From positions 1,067,001-1,131,000 of the forward strand of contig JAKOGI010000054.1 of the NCBI GenBank assembly GCA_029747015.1: a DNA stretch of 64,000 bases, in the 5' to 3' direction. Positions 35,316-46,866 of this stretch are shown one piece after another. Within the stretch, counting starts at the first letter, position 1; every line of letters begins with the position of its first letter. Origin of the DNA: Carnegiea gigantea. Taxonomy: Eukaryota > Streptophyta > Magnoliopsida > Caryophyllales > Cactaceae. The translations under genes were made by a program, and so were the position numbers. The notes beneath the pieces are model-generated. The model searched no databases and had not been told where the DNA came from. It worked only from the letters and a program-made list of their open reading frames with translations.

Positions 35316-35824
35316 ATGGCAAAATTCATAGGCCTCTTTGTCATAAATCTTTCTGTTTTGCTTCTTCTCACAAAAAATGGGTGTTAAATCTAAGAGGGAC
35401 AAGTAATTAACAACTGGAGGGAGTAGTGTTGTCCTTGATAATGCTTTTGACCAATACATTTACCATACTTCTAATCGAAGGCACATACTCCCAATAGTTA
35501 CATCAGCAAATATATATTAAAAAAATAGTGTATGACAAATACACGTATAAAAAATATAAACACGTAAGCAATAAGAACATATGCTCCTAGAAGCACAAAA
35601 GAAATTGCCGCTTTTGACTATATACATGTATGGTAAATTGGTAACATACATGTATGGTAAATTGGTAACATACTGATAAAATACATGTTCTATAAGCAGG
35701 TCCAATAGTGGCGGAAGCACAATGTTTGCCAGATGGGTCATTTTGTCGCAGATTTCCACGGTGCTGCTCAGACTCTTGCTACATAGGGAAGTGCAGGAGC
35801 TGGGCTGAAGCTGTCGGAAAATGA
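35316..35824 (+). CDS. secreted six-cysteine knottin-type (antimicrobial-like) peptide, two exons
   Basis: Exon 1 is 35316-35382, exon 2 is 35700-35821 plus stop TGA 35822-35824; the intron has a GT donor (35383) and an AG acceptor (35698-35699), phase 1, 317 bp. The product is 63 residues. Residues 1-22 form a hydrophobic signal peptide (MAKFIGLFVINLSVLLLL). After a short VAEAQ joint comes a compact mature domain CLPDGSFC then RRFPRCCSDSCYIGKC, spacing C-x6-C-x5-CC-x3-C-x4-C, the inhibitor-cystine-knot pattern, with a basic loop and a 10-residue tail. A polyadenylation-like AATAAA lies at 35934. Small plant knottins with an intron at the signal/mature junction are known as antimicrobial peptides in Caryophyllales; function here is inferred. 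Other knottin roles (protease or amylase inhibition) are possible. Broken relatives stand at 34520 and 16100. Confidence 0.72.
35616..35670. repeat. short tandem duplication in the knottin intron
   Basis: Two copies of a ~24-base unit, ACATGTATGGTAAATTGG and following bases, sit head to tail within the intron of the gene at 35316. Intron length would vary by slippage; no effect on coding is expected. Confidence 0.75.
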
Positions 35825-36034
35825 CTAGAGCCCATCACATATGAGCATTATATTGTTAAAAGTTAGTTTTTCTTATTGTCACCATCGTTGTCTTGTATCT
35901 TTGTCAAGTTAGTTTTTTGTTATTGCAGTTTTTAATAAATGTTGATTCTGCAACTCTAATGATGCTATTGTTATGCCCATACTAAAGTCCAATAAATAGA
36001 AGTTCAGAAATGTCGTTTCACAGTTTTTTTAATA

Positions 36035-37514
36035 CTTTTTTTGTCTCATAAACTTTTGTCCATATTTTTTTAAGAAGGTCCAAAATTAAGTCCCTTTTTG
36101 TTAAGTTTTAAGGCACACAAGGACACAAGAGGGGGGTGAATTGTGTCTTTTAATTTTTTTTTCGTTTTGTTTCAGAACACTCGTTAGACCTGTCGAGAGA
36201 GGTGTTTGCAGCAAGGTAGAAGCAAAACTTTGAATGCGGAAATAAAGAAGACACAAGATTTTATGTGGAAAACCACCTCTAGCCCAATAGAGGTGTAAAA
36301 ACCACGACCTACCTCAGTAGGATTTCAATAAACACTTTCACTAACACGGGCCAAGTTCGTTACATTATGTAACACACGTGACAACATCACACATGTAACT
36401 TAGTCTCCCCCGAGACTTTAGTTACACACACGTAACTATTCTCCACCTGAGAATGAGTCACACAGCACGTCCAAAGTCTCCCAGGACTTGGACACACTCT
36501 AAACTTAACTGATGACAGAAAAAAATAGAAAAACACCTTATTTTTATGCTTCTAGTCAAGCTGAATGTAAGGTACACTCTCAATTTAGCACACTCCTTAA
36601 AGGTTTTTCACTCAGAGAATAAGCTTACAAAAACTCGATGTTTGCCTTGAAAAATCGTGTATTGAAGAGATGAGAAGCGAGTGCTTATATACCCACGAAA
36701 AAGCAAGGAATTGATTTCCATAATAACTCTGAAAATACTCAGTATTTTAAAAGGAATTAAATTCTTCAAGAAATTATCTTTTTAGGAAATCATATCTTTT
36801 AAGGATAAGATAAAATCTTTTGAAAAATCTTTTAGGAAACCAATATTATTTAGAAAAGTACTCTTTCTAAAATACAATATTATCAGAAAATCGATCCTAA
36901 ATATACTAGGAATTTTGACAGTAGGAAAACTCTTGAAAATCTTTGAAAATTGATTTTTACACTTACTGCCTTCAGAGCACCGCAGACCTGTTTGTTCAAT
37001 TATTTTGAGCAGTGTTCTGAGTCAGCTTAAATAATTCCTTCAAGGTGAGTATTAAATCAAGTTCTTCTTTGCCATATTAATAAGAATCTAGACAAATATA
37101 ACCAGTAGTTAGTCATAAGACTCTAAAGACTCTTGTACTCTGCTGATGATGTGCACATATATCCACTTTGATGATTTCAGCTTCTTTGACCTATTCTTCA
37201 GGGTATTTGCAACTTCTGTCGCTTTCAACATATAATTTTATCACATAGTTTCAAGCATGATATTTCGAACTGATCTTCAGGATGTTTGCAATCTGTTTTA
37301 TTACATGATTCTAGTACTCAACGCAAGGCAAGCATAATTAGCACATTTGGGTTGTAATCATCAAATCTTATATGAGATTGATTCAACACTTTTTACTATT
37401 ATTGCTACTAAAAAGTTTTTCTCTCTTCTAAAAACAATGGAAAGCATAACATTGAATGGCATTCCGTAGAAAACTTATGTTTTTAGTAGGACAAAAATTA
37501 TGGGATGGAGGGAG
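36035..37514. mobile_element. Stowaway-like MITE carrying a solo LTR
   Basis: The right end, read on the minus strand, starts CTCCCTCCATCCCATAAT, the typical Stowaway terminus. The left end, CTTTTTTTGTCTCATAAAC then TTTTGTCC, is a decayed mirror of it. Removing the solo LTR and one target copy leaves an element of about 185 bp, a normal MITE size. A TA precedes the left end; the right TA is not clear. Confidence 0.55.
36099..37388 (-). repeat. solo LTR with perfect target duplication
   Basis: The element reads TGTTGAATCAATCTC at one end (minus strand) and finishes GCCTTAAAACTTAACA at the other, about 1290 bp. The duplication CTTTT is perfect (36094-36098 and 37389-37393). A stretch with CACCCCCCTCTTGTGTCC near the 36100 end is common in plant LTRs. 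No internal domain is present, so it arose by LTR-LTR recombination. Confidence 0.78.
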
Positions 37515-37842
37515 AGCATAGACCTAAGGGTCACATATTAACTGTATTCAATAGGGTAATTTAAAGGGTATTTATTGGTATTTCATGGGAAAATTCTTAC
37601 CGCATTAAAAAATTGAATTCAAGATGGATCATTGTCACGCATTTTTCAAATGTTGTTTCAGTTAATATATCTTGCAGAATATTTTTGTGGTTTTGTGGGG
37701 GAGGGAGGGGATTAATCACTCGAGGCCTACTTGGTGGATTATGATCGTGGTTTTGGAAAGATTAATGAAACACGCAAAAGATATGGAAGAAACGGGTACC
37801 TTTGACATGTAAAATATATGTATTAAAAGTAGTGTAAATTTT

Positions 37843-38092
37843 TAGGTGAGACTGCCTCGTATAAGAGTTATTGTAAGATGGACTCTTTCAAGATGACTTT
37901 TTTGAAGTTTTGCGGTGACTACTTATATGTTTTCGAAGTAATTTTTTAATTCGGGGTGACTATAGTCAATTTACCAATTATTGTTATTATAGTTATCCCT
38001 AAATAAGCTATTAGGCCCCCAATTATTATTGAAAATTACAATAAAAGTATCCGTCTCATGATAAACCTTATATGAGAGAGTTCCACACAAGA
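37843..38092. mobile_element. short inverted-repeat element (MITE)
   Basis: The left arm CTGCCTCGTATAAGAG (37851-37866) and onward pairs with the complement of the right arm (38044-38090), which reads CTCTCTCATATAAGGTTTAT. The arms agree at about 75 percent over 40 bases. The inside is AT-rich and non-coding. Confidence 0.5.
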
Positions 38093-38412
38093 CTTACTGA
38101 AAAAGGAAGGTGAATTTTCCTATAAAATGGACGTATTAAACGCAGTTTAATTTATGCTCGCAGGGCACCGTTTAGAAATTTCACTAATAAAATTAACAAA
38201 AAAAGGAAAAAATGTTGTCCCCTTTGGTCCCCTTTTTCAGTTTCTAGGCACGACTTTATATCATGGCATCAAATTAATTTATGAGATCAAATTATGGATA
38301 TTATTTTTGAAAATCAGAAATTCAATTTATTTAGATTTTTGAAGATCAAAATTCAGGCTTTTCAATTAAGATTAGCTAAGGGTTCTTAAATTTTTCGATG
38401 TGGCTTAATATG

Positions 38413-38677
<265 letters not shown>

Positions 38678-38929
38678 TTTCAAATTTTCTTGTATATCCA
38701 AATATAAAAATATCTAACAAATTAGATGAATATCAATGAATCTGATGAATATCAAGGAATCTATTAATTTAGTGTATTATTAAATGTATATCTTAATTGA
38801 ATAATATTATTCTATTCATTTTTATTCATTTTCAAATTTATAATATATTTCACATATTAATTTGGAATTCAATTTTAATTAGAATTTAATTTTTATATAT
38901 TCATATTCAATTAAAATTGAATTTTTTTC

Positions 38930-39345
38930 ATTCACTAGGAGCCGGATGAGAAGAAATTCTCATGTCTAGTTCTATGGTAAAGATGTAATTAAGAAAAAAA
39001 ATCATCAGTTGTAACCCAAAAGAACTAGATTCAGTAAACAACATATGAGGAAGAATGAAAGGCATATCTTATCGAGGGAATCTATTTGTTTTGGAAGATA
39101 TGCTCCTCAGGAACTTGAGCCTCGCTACTTGGATCACGTCTAGACAAATAAGAGCAGGATGGTGAGCAATGACACAAAATGCATGTCATGGTGGAAACAT
39201 ATGGGTACGTATATTTCTAGACAACCAGTTATAGTAAGACCTAACCCGTATGGGTTCTTCAGGTAAAGGATCCCTCGAATATTGAATAGCTATTGTCAAA
39301 CCAGGTTGAATATTTTATAAAATAAGCGAAGTAATAGCAAATATA
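38930..39345 (+). pseudogene. rpl16: plastid rpl16 fragment in nuclear DNA (end of group II intron and part of exon 2)
   Basis: The stretch 38935-38975 (GGAGCCGGATGAGAAG and following) matches the domain V hairpin at the 3' end of the rpl16 group II intron. From about 39011 (AACCCAAAAGAACTAG) the sequence follows rpl16 exon 2, whose product is ribosomal protein L16 of the chloroplast. Recognisable blocks are GAATGAAAGGCATATCTTAT, TGGATCACGTCTAGACAAAT and TATGGGTACGTATATTTC. Small insertions and deletions break the frame and similarity fades after 39345. Decay points to an old transfer from plastid to nucleus. Identification rests on remembered chloroplast sequence, not on an alignment. Confidence 0.8.
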
Positions 39346-40620
39346 TTTATTTCAAATCAAATAAATACTGAACTTCGTTTTTTATTTCTTTCACTTCTAT
39401 ATATTTCTTATTTTTGTATGAAACAATTAAATTCTATTTCATTCAATTTAGAAATTATGTGAAATTCTTTTTCTATTTAGTGAGTCTATGAATTTGAAAA
39501 TTTATTTCAAATCCAAATTGAAAGTAATTATATTATTAATATACATGAATATTTATTTTCATTTTTGTTATAGTATATACGTCTGCCTTAAGAAGAAAAC
39601 CTAAAAAAAAAGGAAGGAAAGGATAGGAATAAACAAATCATAAAAAAAAAATTCAAATTCTAAGAATTTGGAATCAATAAAGCTAAAATGCAAATCATAA
39701 TAATATAATAAGACAGAGAATATTCTTCTACTTTCATTCAGAGGATAAGAGCTTATTCTTTTCATTAGTAAATCCCATTTTATCAACTTCAACCTACTTT
39801 CACCAACTCTAACAAAAAATTCTCAACTAATCCACTGTAATCAATTTCAACCCACTTCAACCACTTTCAACCAACTTCAATCCATCTCCTTCAAAATTTC
39901 AACCAACTTCTACCCATCTTAAAAAATTTAAAAAAAAAAAAAATTGAACCAACTTCAACCACTTCTACCAACTCTAACCCCCCCCAAAAAAAAAAAACCA
40001 ATTTCAACCAACTTCTTCCCACTTCTACAATCTTACTATTTCACACATTTACCAACTCCTATTTCTCAATGAAAATAACAGGCCCTAAGATGCAAAATTA
40101 CGTTTTACATCTACAATAGCGCTAAGAATACATGATCCCATTCGTATACTTGATATTGTTACTTGTTTACAGAAAATGGTAACTACCACCACCCCCCAAA
40201 AAAAAAAAAAAAAAGTTTTGAAGTAGAATCTTATGAGTGGCCTAGCATTGTAAGGACGTCGTCCATGGATCATCCTGAAAATGCATATAAGAGGAGAGGG
40301 AAGTAGGAAAAAAAAAAGCAATTAGGAAATATTTTAGTACAGGCAGTCATAGCAATTAGGAAATATTTTACTAGGCAATTAGGAGAAGGATGTTTCCTGA
40401 TATGTCAAGTGACTCAAGTGTGTATTGTAATTATACCGTAATTGAGATTGAGCTTTTGGGTAAATCTTTATACTACAAATGCTAAGCTTTTGGATAAATC
40501 TTTATACTATAAATACTAAAATGTGTAAGGGGCTAAGTGCTGAGGAAATAAAAAATGCTAACATGAGAGTGAATTTCGGATGTATGTTGCTTCACAACCG
40601 TTGATTGAAATCTTAGGCAA
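39346..40620. other. AT-rich interval with CAACTTC-rich low-complexity tract
   Basis: At 39785-40030 the sequence is a loose repetition of TTCAACCAACTTC-type units with A-runs. No gene was recognised in the remainder. Confidence 0.5.
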
Positions 40621-40624
40621 TCTC

Positions 40625-40797
40625 AGCCCTTAGATTTATCTCAATAACCGCCTCAGTGGATAGCATATGCAATAATCTCTCTCTTTACTAGGCACATTAG
40701 GTCTCAGGTTCGATTTTCCCCTCTCTCATTGTATTGCACTCTTTACTGGGCACATTAGGTCTCAAGTTCGATTTTCCGTCCCTCATTGTATTATATT
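40625..40797 (+). mobile_element. SINE-like fragment with a tandemly repeated B box
   Basis: CTCAGTGGATAGCATATGC resembles a tRNA A box and is followed by GGTCTCAGGTTCGATTTTC, a B-box-like stretch. The segment CTCTTTACTAGGCACATTAG to CATTGTATTG is then repeated once (about 57 bp, copies at 40680 and 40738), giving two B boxes. Identity to a particular SINE family was not established. Confidence 0.4.
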
Positions 40798-40826
40798 ACC
40801 TTTTGTGGCTCCTACGAACCAAAACG

Positions 40827-41850
40827 TTTTTGATTTCCATCATTATCATTAATATTTTGTATTTTTCAATGCAAATATAAATTTGAACAGGTATTATTAG
40901 AGATAACAAAATAATAAATACAATTTCCGTGATTATTTTCATTATCACTATTGGTGTTGTTGTCGTCATTATCGCTGTCGTTATTGTTATCTTTCTGTTT
41001 GAATTTGATAACATGTCAACATTAATTATGATCATCTAATTATCAAAGAAAAATTAAGAGATTATAATGGATATAAAAATTTTTATTAGTTCATTATTAT
41101 AGAATACGTTCATATTTTAGAAGTTTTAACTTAAGGAACCCAAACTATAATGATTGAACAAGCCATAAAATGTCATATGGCACCTTCTTATTAACACATA
41201 ATATAATATACACAATTATAAAAACTAATAAATATTTTTAATTTTCATGATTATTATTAATATTTTATATTTTTCGATACAAGTATAAATTTGAGGATGT
41301 ATTATTAAAGATAATAGAAAAATAAATATGATTTCCATGATTATTTTCATTATTACTATTGTTGTTATTATCGTCATTGATGTTGTAGACGATGTTATCT
41401 TCCTCTTTGAACTTGATAATATAGTCAATATTAATTATGATCATCTAATTATCAAAGAGAGATTGAGAGATTATACTGGATATAAAAGTTTTTATTTTTT
41501 CTCTATCATAGAATAAGTTCATGCTTTAGAAGTTTTAACTTAAAGAAACCGAATTATAATTACTGAATAAGCCATAAAACTTTATGTAACACTTTATTAT
41601 TAACACATAATATAATATACACATTTATATAGAAATAATAAACATTTTTGATTTCCATGATTATTATTATTATTTTGTCTTTTTCGATACCAATATACAT
41701 TTGAGCATATATTATTCGAGATAATAGAAATATAAATATGATTCCTATGATTATTTCCATTATTATTACTATTGTTGTTGTTGTTGTCATAATTGTCGTT
41801 ATCATCACTGTTATCTTTCTTTTTGAATTTGATAACATAGTCAATATTAA
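40827..41850. repeat. tandem repeat, ~410-bp unit, about 2.5 copies
   Basis: Units start at 40827, 41235 and 41645 with the same TTTTTGATTTCCATGATTAT-like opening. Each contains a TTATTATCGTCATT-type trinucleotide tract and a shared GATCATCTAATTATCAAAGA stretch. Periods are 408 and 410 bp. The third copy ends at about 41865. The open frames on both strands here recur because the unit recurs. Confidence 0.85.
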
Positions 41851-41865
41851 TTACGATCATATATA

Positions 41866-42935
41866 TGTAACGGTTGTGCTGAAAAATTACATATTGTAAG
41901 CATAACATGACGTATTGCAAGGGTTGAATGTGAAATATAAAAAAATTAAAAATAAAACACGATCATCATATTAGGCCCGTGAAGCTAAATTTCTTTCACA
42001 TTTAATATGATCTATTTAACAGAATAAAATAAACGAAATATTTTTTTCTTTCAAAGCATACATATCTTATAATTAAATTTAATTCATGTAAATCTTAAAA
42101 GTATAATTAATTTTTTAACATTTCAAATAAATTGACCAAAATTTAATTTATTTAATACACAAGAAAAAAATGAAATAATTTTTGTTTTCTTTTAAACCAT
42201 ACAAATCCAATAATCACATTATCTTCATAAAACACCTAAAATTATAACTATCTTTTACCGTTTTAAAATAAAATGCCCCAAATTGCCATAACATTTCAAA
42301 CTAAAAAATATCTCAACCCACAAATATGAACTCAACCCATCTCTTGCAAGACAACATAAAAGCATGTGAAGTTTATATCAAAACCCATGAAGCTATTGAG
42401 TCGACATGAAAATAAAATGTACAAACTATGAACACATAATTGTATTAGCACCCTCTAATGGACCACTTTAAATAGTCAAAAAAGTTATATATTCTCATAA
42501 ATATAATGTTCAAATTATTTTCGTTGAAAGACAAATTTTATTTGTGTTACATGCGAAACTCAAACTAAACCGAGTTCAAAATAGTTTTTAGCTAACTGTA
42601 CTAGACAATTATCGACTTCATAAATTTTTTCTCACCAACAAGAGGACGAGGTGGATTTTTCATCATTGGCGTCATATATTGACTTATTATCGCACCGTTT
42701 AGTGTGTTTTGTAACAAATTTACTATTTACTATCTCCATCATACTTCTATAGACTTTTTCCACAATCATATAGTTTTCAATTATTAATCTCATTGGTTAT
42801 GCAGGAAGTTGTTGTATACTTAACTTTTTCATTGAGTTTTTCTATTATCTCCTCTAAATTATATTATTAATCATATCTATCATAACTATTTGTTTGTTAT
42901 TTTGATAACATATCTACAAAATATCTATTTGAACA
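41866..42935. other. AT-rich non-coding interval leading to a Helitron-type end
   Basis: No gene recognised. It may be the body of a non-autonomous Helitron, since it runs directly into the 3' end described next, but the 5' end was not found. Confidence 0.35.
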
Positions 42936-42965
42936 TGCTCTGTGCAGAGCACGGGCCTAAACTAG
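42936..42965 (+). mobile_element. Helitron-type 3' terminus
   Basis: The perfect hairpin GCTCTGTGCAGAGC (42937-42950) is followed by a short GC-rich ACGGGCC and the terminal CTAG at 42962-42965, with a T immediately after. A hairpin about 10 bases before a CTRR end and a following T are the known marks of Helitron 3' ends, which insert between A and T. Confidence 0.55.
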
Positions 42966-45411
42966 TTACATCAAATGGGTGGTAGACATCTATGTGTTCT
43001 TTTACTTAACAAAGAAATACCAATGTTTGAGAGGGGAGGCGGGAAAGAGGGAGAGATGATGCAGTAGTATTAGATCATCACTTCCATTGGGAGCTTCTAA
43101 ATCAATTCAACCAAAGAAGGATATGCCATTTTCGATAAGAAAAGTGATGGGGAGGTGTGAGAAGTTATCCCGGGATTGTTTGGCCTTATCTCTAAAGGTG
43201 CAAATTGGGATATTTTAGTATTTGGCTCTATCCAAAATTACCTTATCTCTAAAGATGTAATTCTGGAAACTTAGAACTCTCAAGAGGGTGGTAGCTAGGG
43301 CTGACAAAAATTCATCCGACCCAATTATCCGAATTTGTCCGACCTGAAAAAAAGTGATACGGTCACAAATTTTTTGTCCAAAGTTAAAATTTGGAAAATC
43401 AGTCATGTCCGAATTTAAATCCGAGTTGGGTTTGGATTTGGGCATTTGGGTTTGGGTTATTCAGATTTTTAAACTTTTTCGAATTCAGATAAATTCGGAC
43501 AATCGTACAACCGGGTTTATGTATAATTTTGGCACAAATTCTCTAGAAAATTTTATAAAAACAATTTAGGACAACTGGGTCCGAGCGTTGAAAAATCGGA
43601 TTCTCAGTCACACAAAATTTTGGTCATATTGTCCAAAAATCATATCACAAATTAGTTTTAGCCTCCAAATATATCCCTATTTGTCTTGGTCTTTTGGTTG
43701 AATGGTCAAATGCATGTGTATACAATGTTGAAATTGTTGATATAGATGTGGCTAATAGGTAGCAATTATGCTTGTAGGTTGGATTGGGTAGTTTTTAATT
43801 TTTGTATTTGGTTGGTATTTATCTTTGTTTTAAATTACATATAATATGTTGGCTTTTTTATTATGTATTGGTTTTGTCCATTAATTATCAAAAAAAAATT
43901 AATAGGAATGTATCCATGGGGTGCTGGGGGTTTGTTGATTGAGTAGGATTCGGATTATTTCTTCTGCTTTTTACTTAATTCTATGTTTTAGAAGCAATGG
44001 AATTTCTACTTTCCCAAAAAAACAAACATCAGTTAAAGTATACATAAGCAAGTTTTAATTTCTAAAAATAGACTTATTATTATCTTACTTGTACTAACTT
44101 ATCGCCCAAACTTACACCTGAAAGTGCAACCTAAACCGACCACGTCAGGCATATCGATTGCAGAAAACCCAGTGAACAAAGAGAATCCAAAAGTGCCAAT
44201 GAGGTCTTATGCTTCCAGTCTATTAATTAAGACTAAGGTTTTGGGTGAATTATACCTGAAGTTGGATTCCTCCTCCCTCATTATATTATAATTGTATCGT
44301 AATTGCATTTAAACTAAAAAATAAAAAAAATAAAAAAAGACAACCCTTAAAGTATAGGCCAAAGATAAATTAGCGATAAGCGAATACGCCCTCTAGCAGC
44401 CATTGAAATAGCATGTTTACATCTTGCCAAGAGTCCAAAAGACCAACACTCTTCCTATGTTGTTTTCCAAAAGCTTTTTGCTAGACCTAGCATATGCATC
44501 GCTTCATCAAGTCACATTCAATTGGATCATATTTCATATTAACGATATTTCAGTTTGAATTCAGATCAACGTTGGTCAGTTGATGTTTCTTCCATTAAGT
44601 TTCTCGTGCAAAAAGAAGTAATTTTGTAGAAAATTTTGGACCTGATTTAGCTTGGTTTGGGTCAATTGGAATTTAAGATCCACTTGCAAATGACCCTATT
44701 TCAAGTGTCAAGTCAGATGTGGGTATGGTTCTTTTAATTCGAGTTTTGGGATCTCTGATTACTTTTATCATTAAACCTTTTGCATGCTAAAATTTTTGAA
44801 ATGCCCATAGTTTGGAAGTGGTTGTAAAAGTAAATTGGTTTCTAGGAGATCGTTGAGAGACGTGGTAAAATACACAAATTTTTGGGTAAAACTGTACCAT
44901 ATAGAAGGAGACTAACTCCTTTAGAATGTGACTTTTTAAACATCTTAAGCTGACTAATAATATCAATTAGGATGACTTCTTTAACTTTAGAATAACTAAT
45001 AATTCATCAAATAGTGATTAATCAAAGTCTACGCTACATAAATTACTAATCTCTATTAGCTTCCTTAAGGTTATAATGTATTTTATAAATATATTTTGAT
45101 GAAAGATAAAAAGGAATTGGTCCATTAGTATGTTTATTGTATTATAATTGGATCTACCTTGGAATTATTATTGTTTAAATATGCTATATTTTTGAAGTGG
45201 ATATTGACATATTAATATTACTTAATTGATTTTATATAAGGTGTCACAATATCTTTGGGATTATTTAAAATTTAAATTTGAATATGTAATCTTTATGATA
45301 TTATATTGTGTGACTCAAATTTGATTACGAGATTGAGGTGCTATACTTATCACGTGTCTAGATTTGCTTAAAAATGATATTATCTTGTGATATAACTTTT
45401 GAAAAAGATTA
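42966..45411. other. long non-coding interval
   Basis: No protein family, RNA gene or transposon end was recognised. Local CCGAATTTGTCCGACC-type repeats occur at 43300-43500. The small frame 43354-43569 has no recognisable domain. Confidence 0.4.
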
Positions 45412-46069
45412 TGTTGTAAAATAAGCAAACTTTTGGATGATTTCCTCTGCAAGATCCTCTGCTAACATTAACAAAACTAGCCTTTGAAGATCAAAAGAAA
45501 ATCGTTGAGCAAAACAGTGTAACTCAAGGTCCTGAAATGCCAGGTTCAAGGCCTTGAAATCGACATGGAGAATTGTTTTTCCATAATTGGTGCAATGGTC
45601 ACTTGCCATTTTTTTCTCCAACCTCTTCAACATCTTTTGGCTATAAAAAGGAGAGGAATTAGCAGATGGAAGATACAGAGAAGAGCCAGCACAAACATCA
45701 TTATCCACAAGCATATATTGAGCCTTGATTTGTTATTCATTCAACTTACTTGTATTGCTCAAGTTGTAATTGGGTGGGATTATAGAGTTGAAGGATGAAC
45801 TCCAATAAGTCTAATTGAAGGGTTCAACTTGTGACTTGGAACTGAGAATAAGGTTTACGTTAGAGTTGCGTAATCCCTCATAATAAAATTGGATTAATCC
45901 TAGAGTTAGAGAACTCTAGGCGGGGGCTAAGCCTGGTTGAGGCTAACCTCATTAAAAAGTTCTTATGTTTTGTCTACATTTATTTTTCTGCATTTGATTA
46001 ATTTGTGATATTGATCATCACTCTATTCACCCCCTCTAGGGTGATTTAACTAACTAAACCGGGCCAACA
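45412..46069 (+). repeat. 5' LTR of a copia-type element, element I
   Basis: It ends GGGCCAACA at 46069, directly followed by TTGATATCAGTGCTAG, a slightly altered tRNA-Met primer site (46071-46086). A TATA box (CTATAAAAAGGAGAG, about 45640-45655) lies in the middle as expected for an LTR promoter. The left end (TGTTGTAAAATAAGC, 45412) is a guess. Confidence 0.55.
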
Positions 46070-46126
46070 ATTGATATCAGTGCTAGTGTTATTTTTTAAG
46101 ACTTTACCGTCTAATAACTCGATCCT

Positions 46127-46866
46127 ATGGCTAGTTATGATTTTGACTCTGATTGCTCTTCGCTTTTTGAAGATACTAATTATTTTTTGTGGCAAGAAAC
46201 AATAGAACTTTATATCAAATACAAGGGTATCGATCTTTAGGAGACAATGGTGAAAGGTCCAATATTTATTCAAAAATCGAAGATGAATATACTGAAGATG
46301 ACTACAAGCGGATATCTAAAAATTTTCAAGTGCTACACATTTTATATTGTGCTCTTACTATTGATATTTATGAGTTTATCTCACATTGTGATAGTGCCAA
46401 AGAAATTTGAGAGACTCTTTATAATTTATATGTTACTAATCAAAATGTGGTATTAGGCGAATTTGTGGCGCATGATGAAATAATCATGGAAGGAAATATT
46501 AAGCTAGTTGAGGATCATCAACTATATGAAGAGCAAGAATATGAAAATGATGATAACATTAAATGGTTTATACGTAATAATGTCAAGCATGCCCAAATTG
46601 AGGAGTTTCTTGAAAATGGTGAGAAAAATAAAGATTGTTGTTACTTATCTATTCTCCAAAGTGGTCAGTATGATGTAAAATCCATGCTTGAATTTCCAAA
46701 CAGTAGGTTATCTCCAAGTCGTCATGTTTTTTATGATTTAAATACCACACCAAATTTTCAATGGTCAAAAGTTCTTAATTATGGTGTTAAATCAAGAAAA
46801 TATGCCAAGATTGAAGGAAAGAAAAATTTTACCTCATTAATTTTTCTTACTTCTAACAATTGTTAG
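46127..46866 (+). pseudogene. gag (UBN2-type) of copia element I, truncated
   Basis: ATG 46127 opens a gag with FEDTNYFLWQETIELYIKYK, a stop (TAG in GIDL-stop-ETMVKGP, where related gags have Trp), then DDYKRISKNFQVLHILYCAL and HCDSAKEI followed by TGA, again where Trp is expected (AKEIWETL). An open acidic segment follows from 46447 and runs to 46866 with no known domain. The two stops are single G-to-A changes. At 46867 an unrelated LTR begins, so the rest of the element is missing. Confidence 0.6.

Noticed and set aside
40796..41920. Several Ile-rich open frames on both strands
   Set aside because: They recur with the ~410-bp tandem unit and have AT-rich, trinucleotide-derived composition; no domain.
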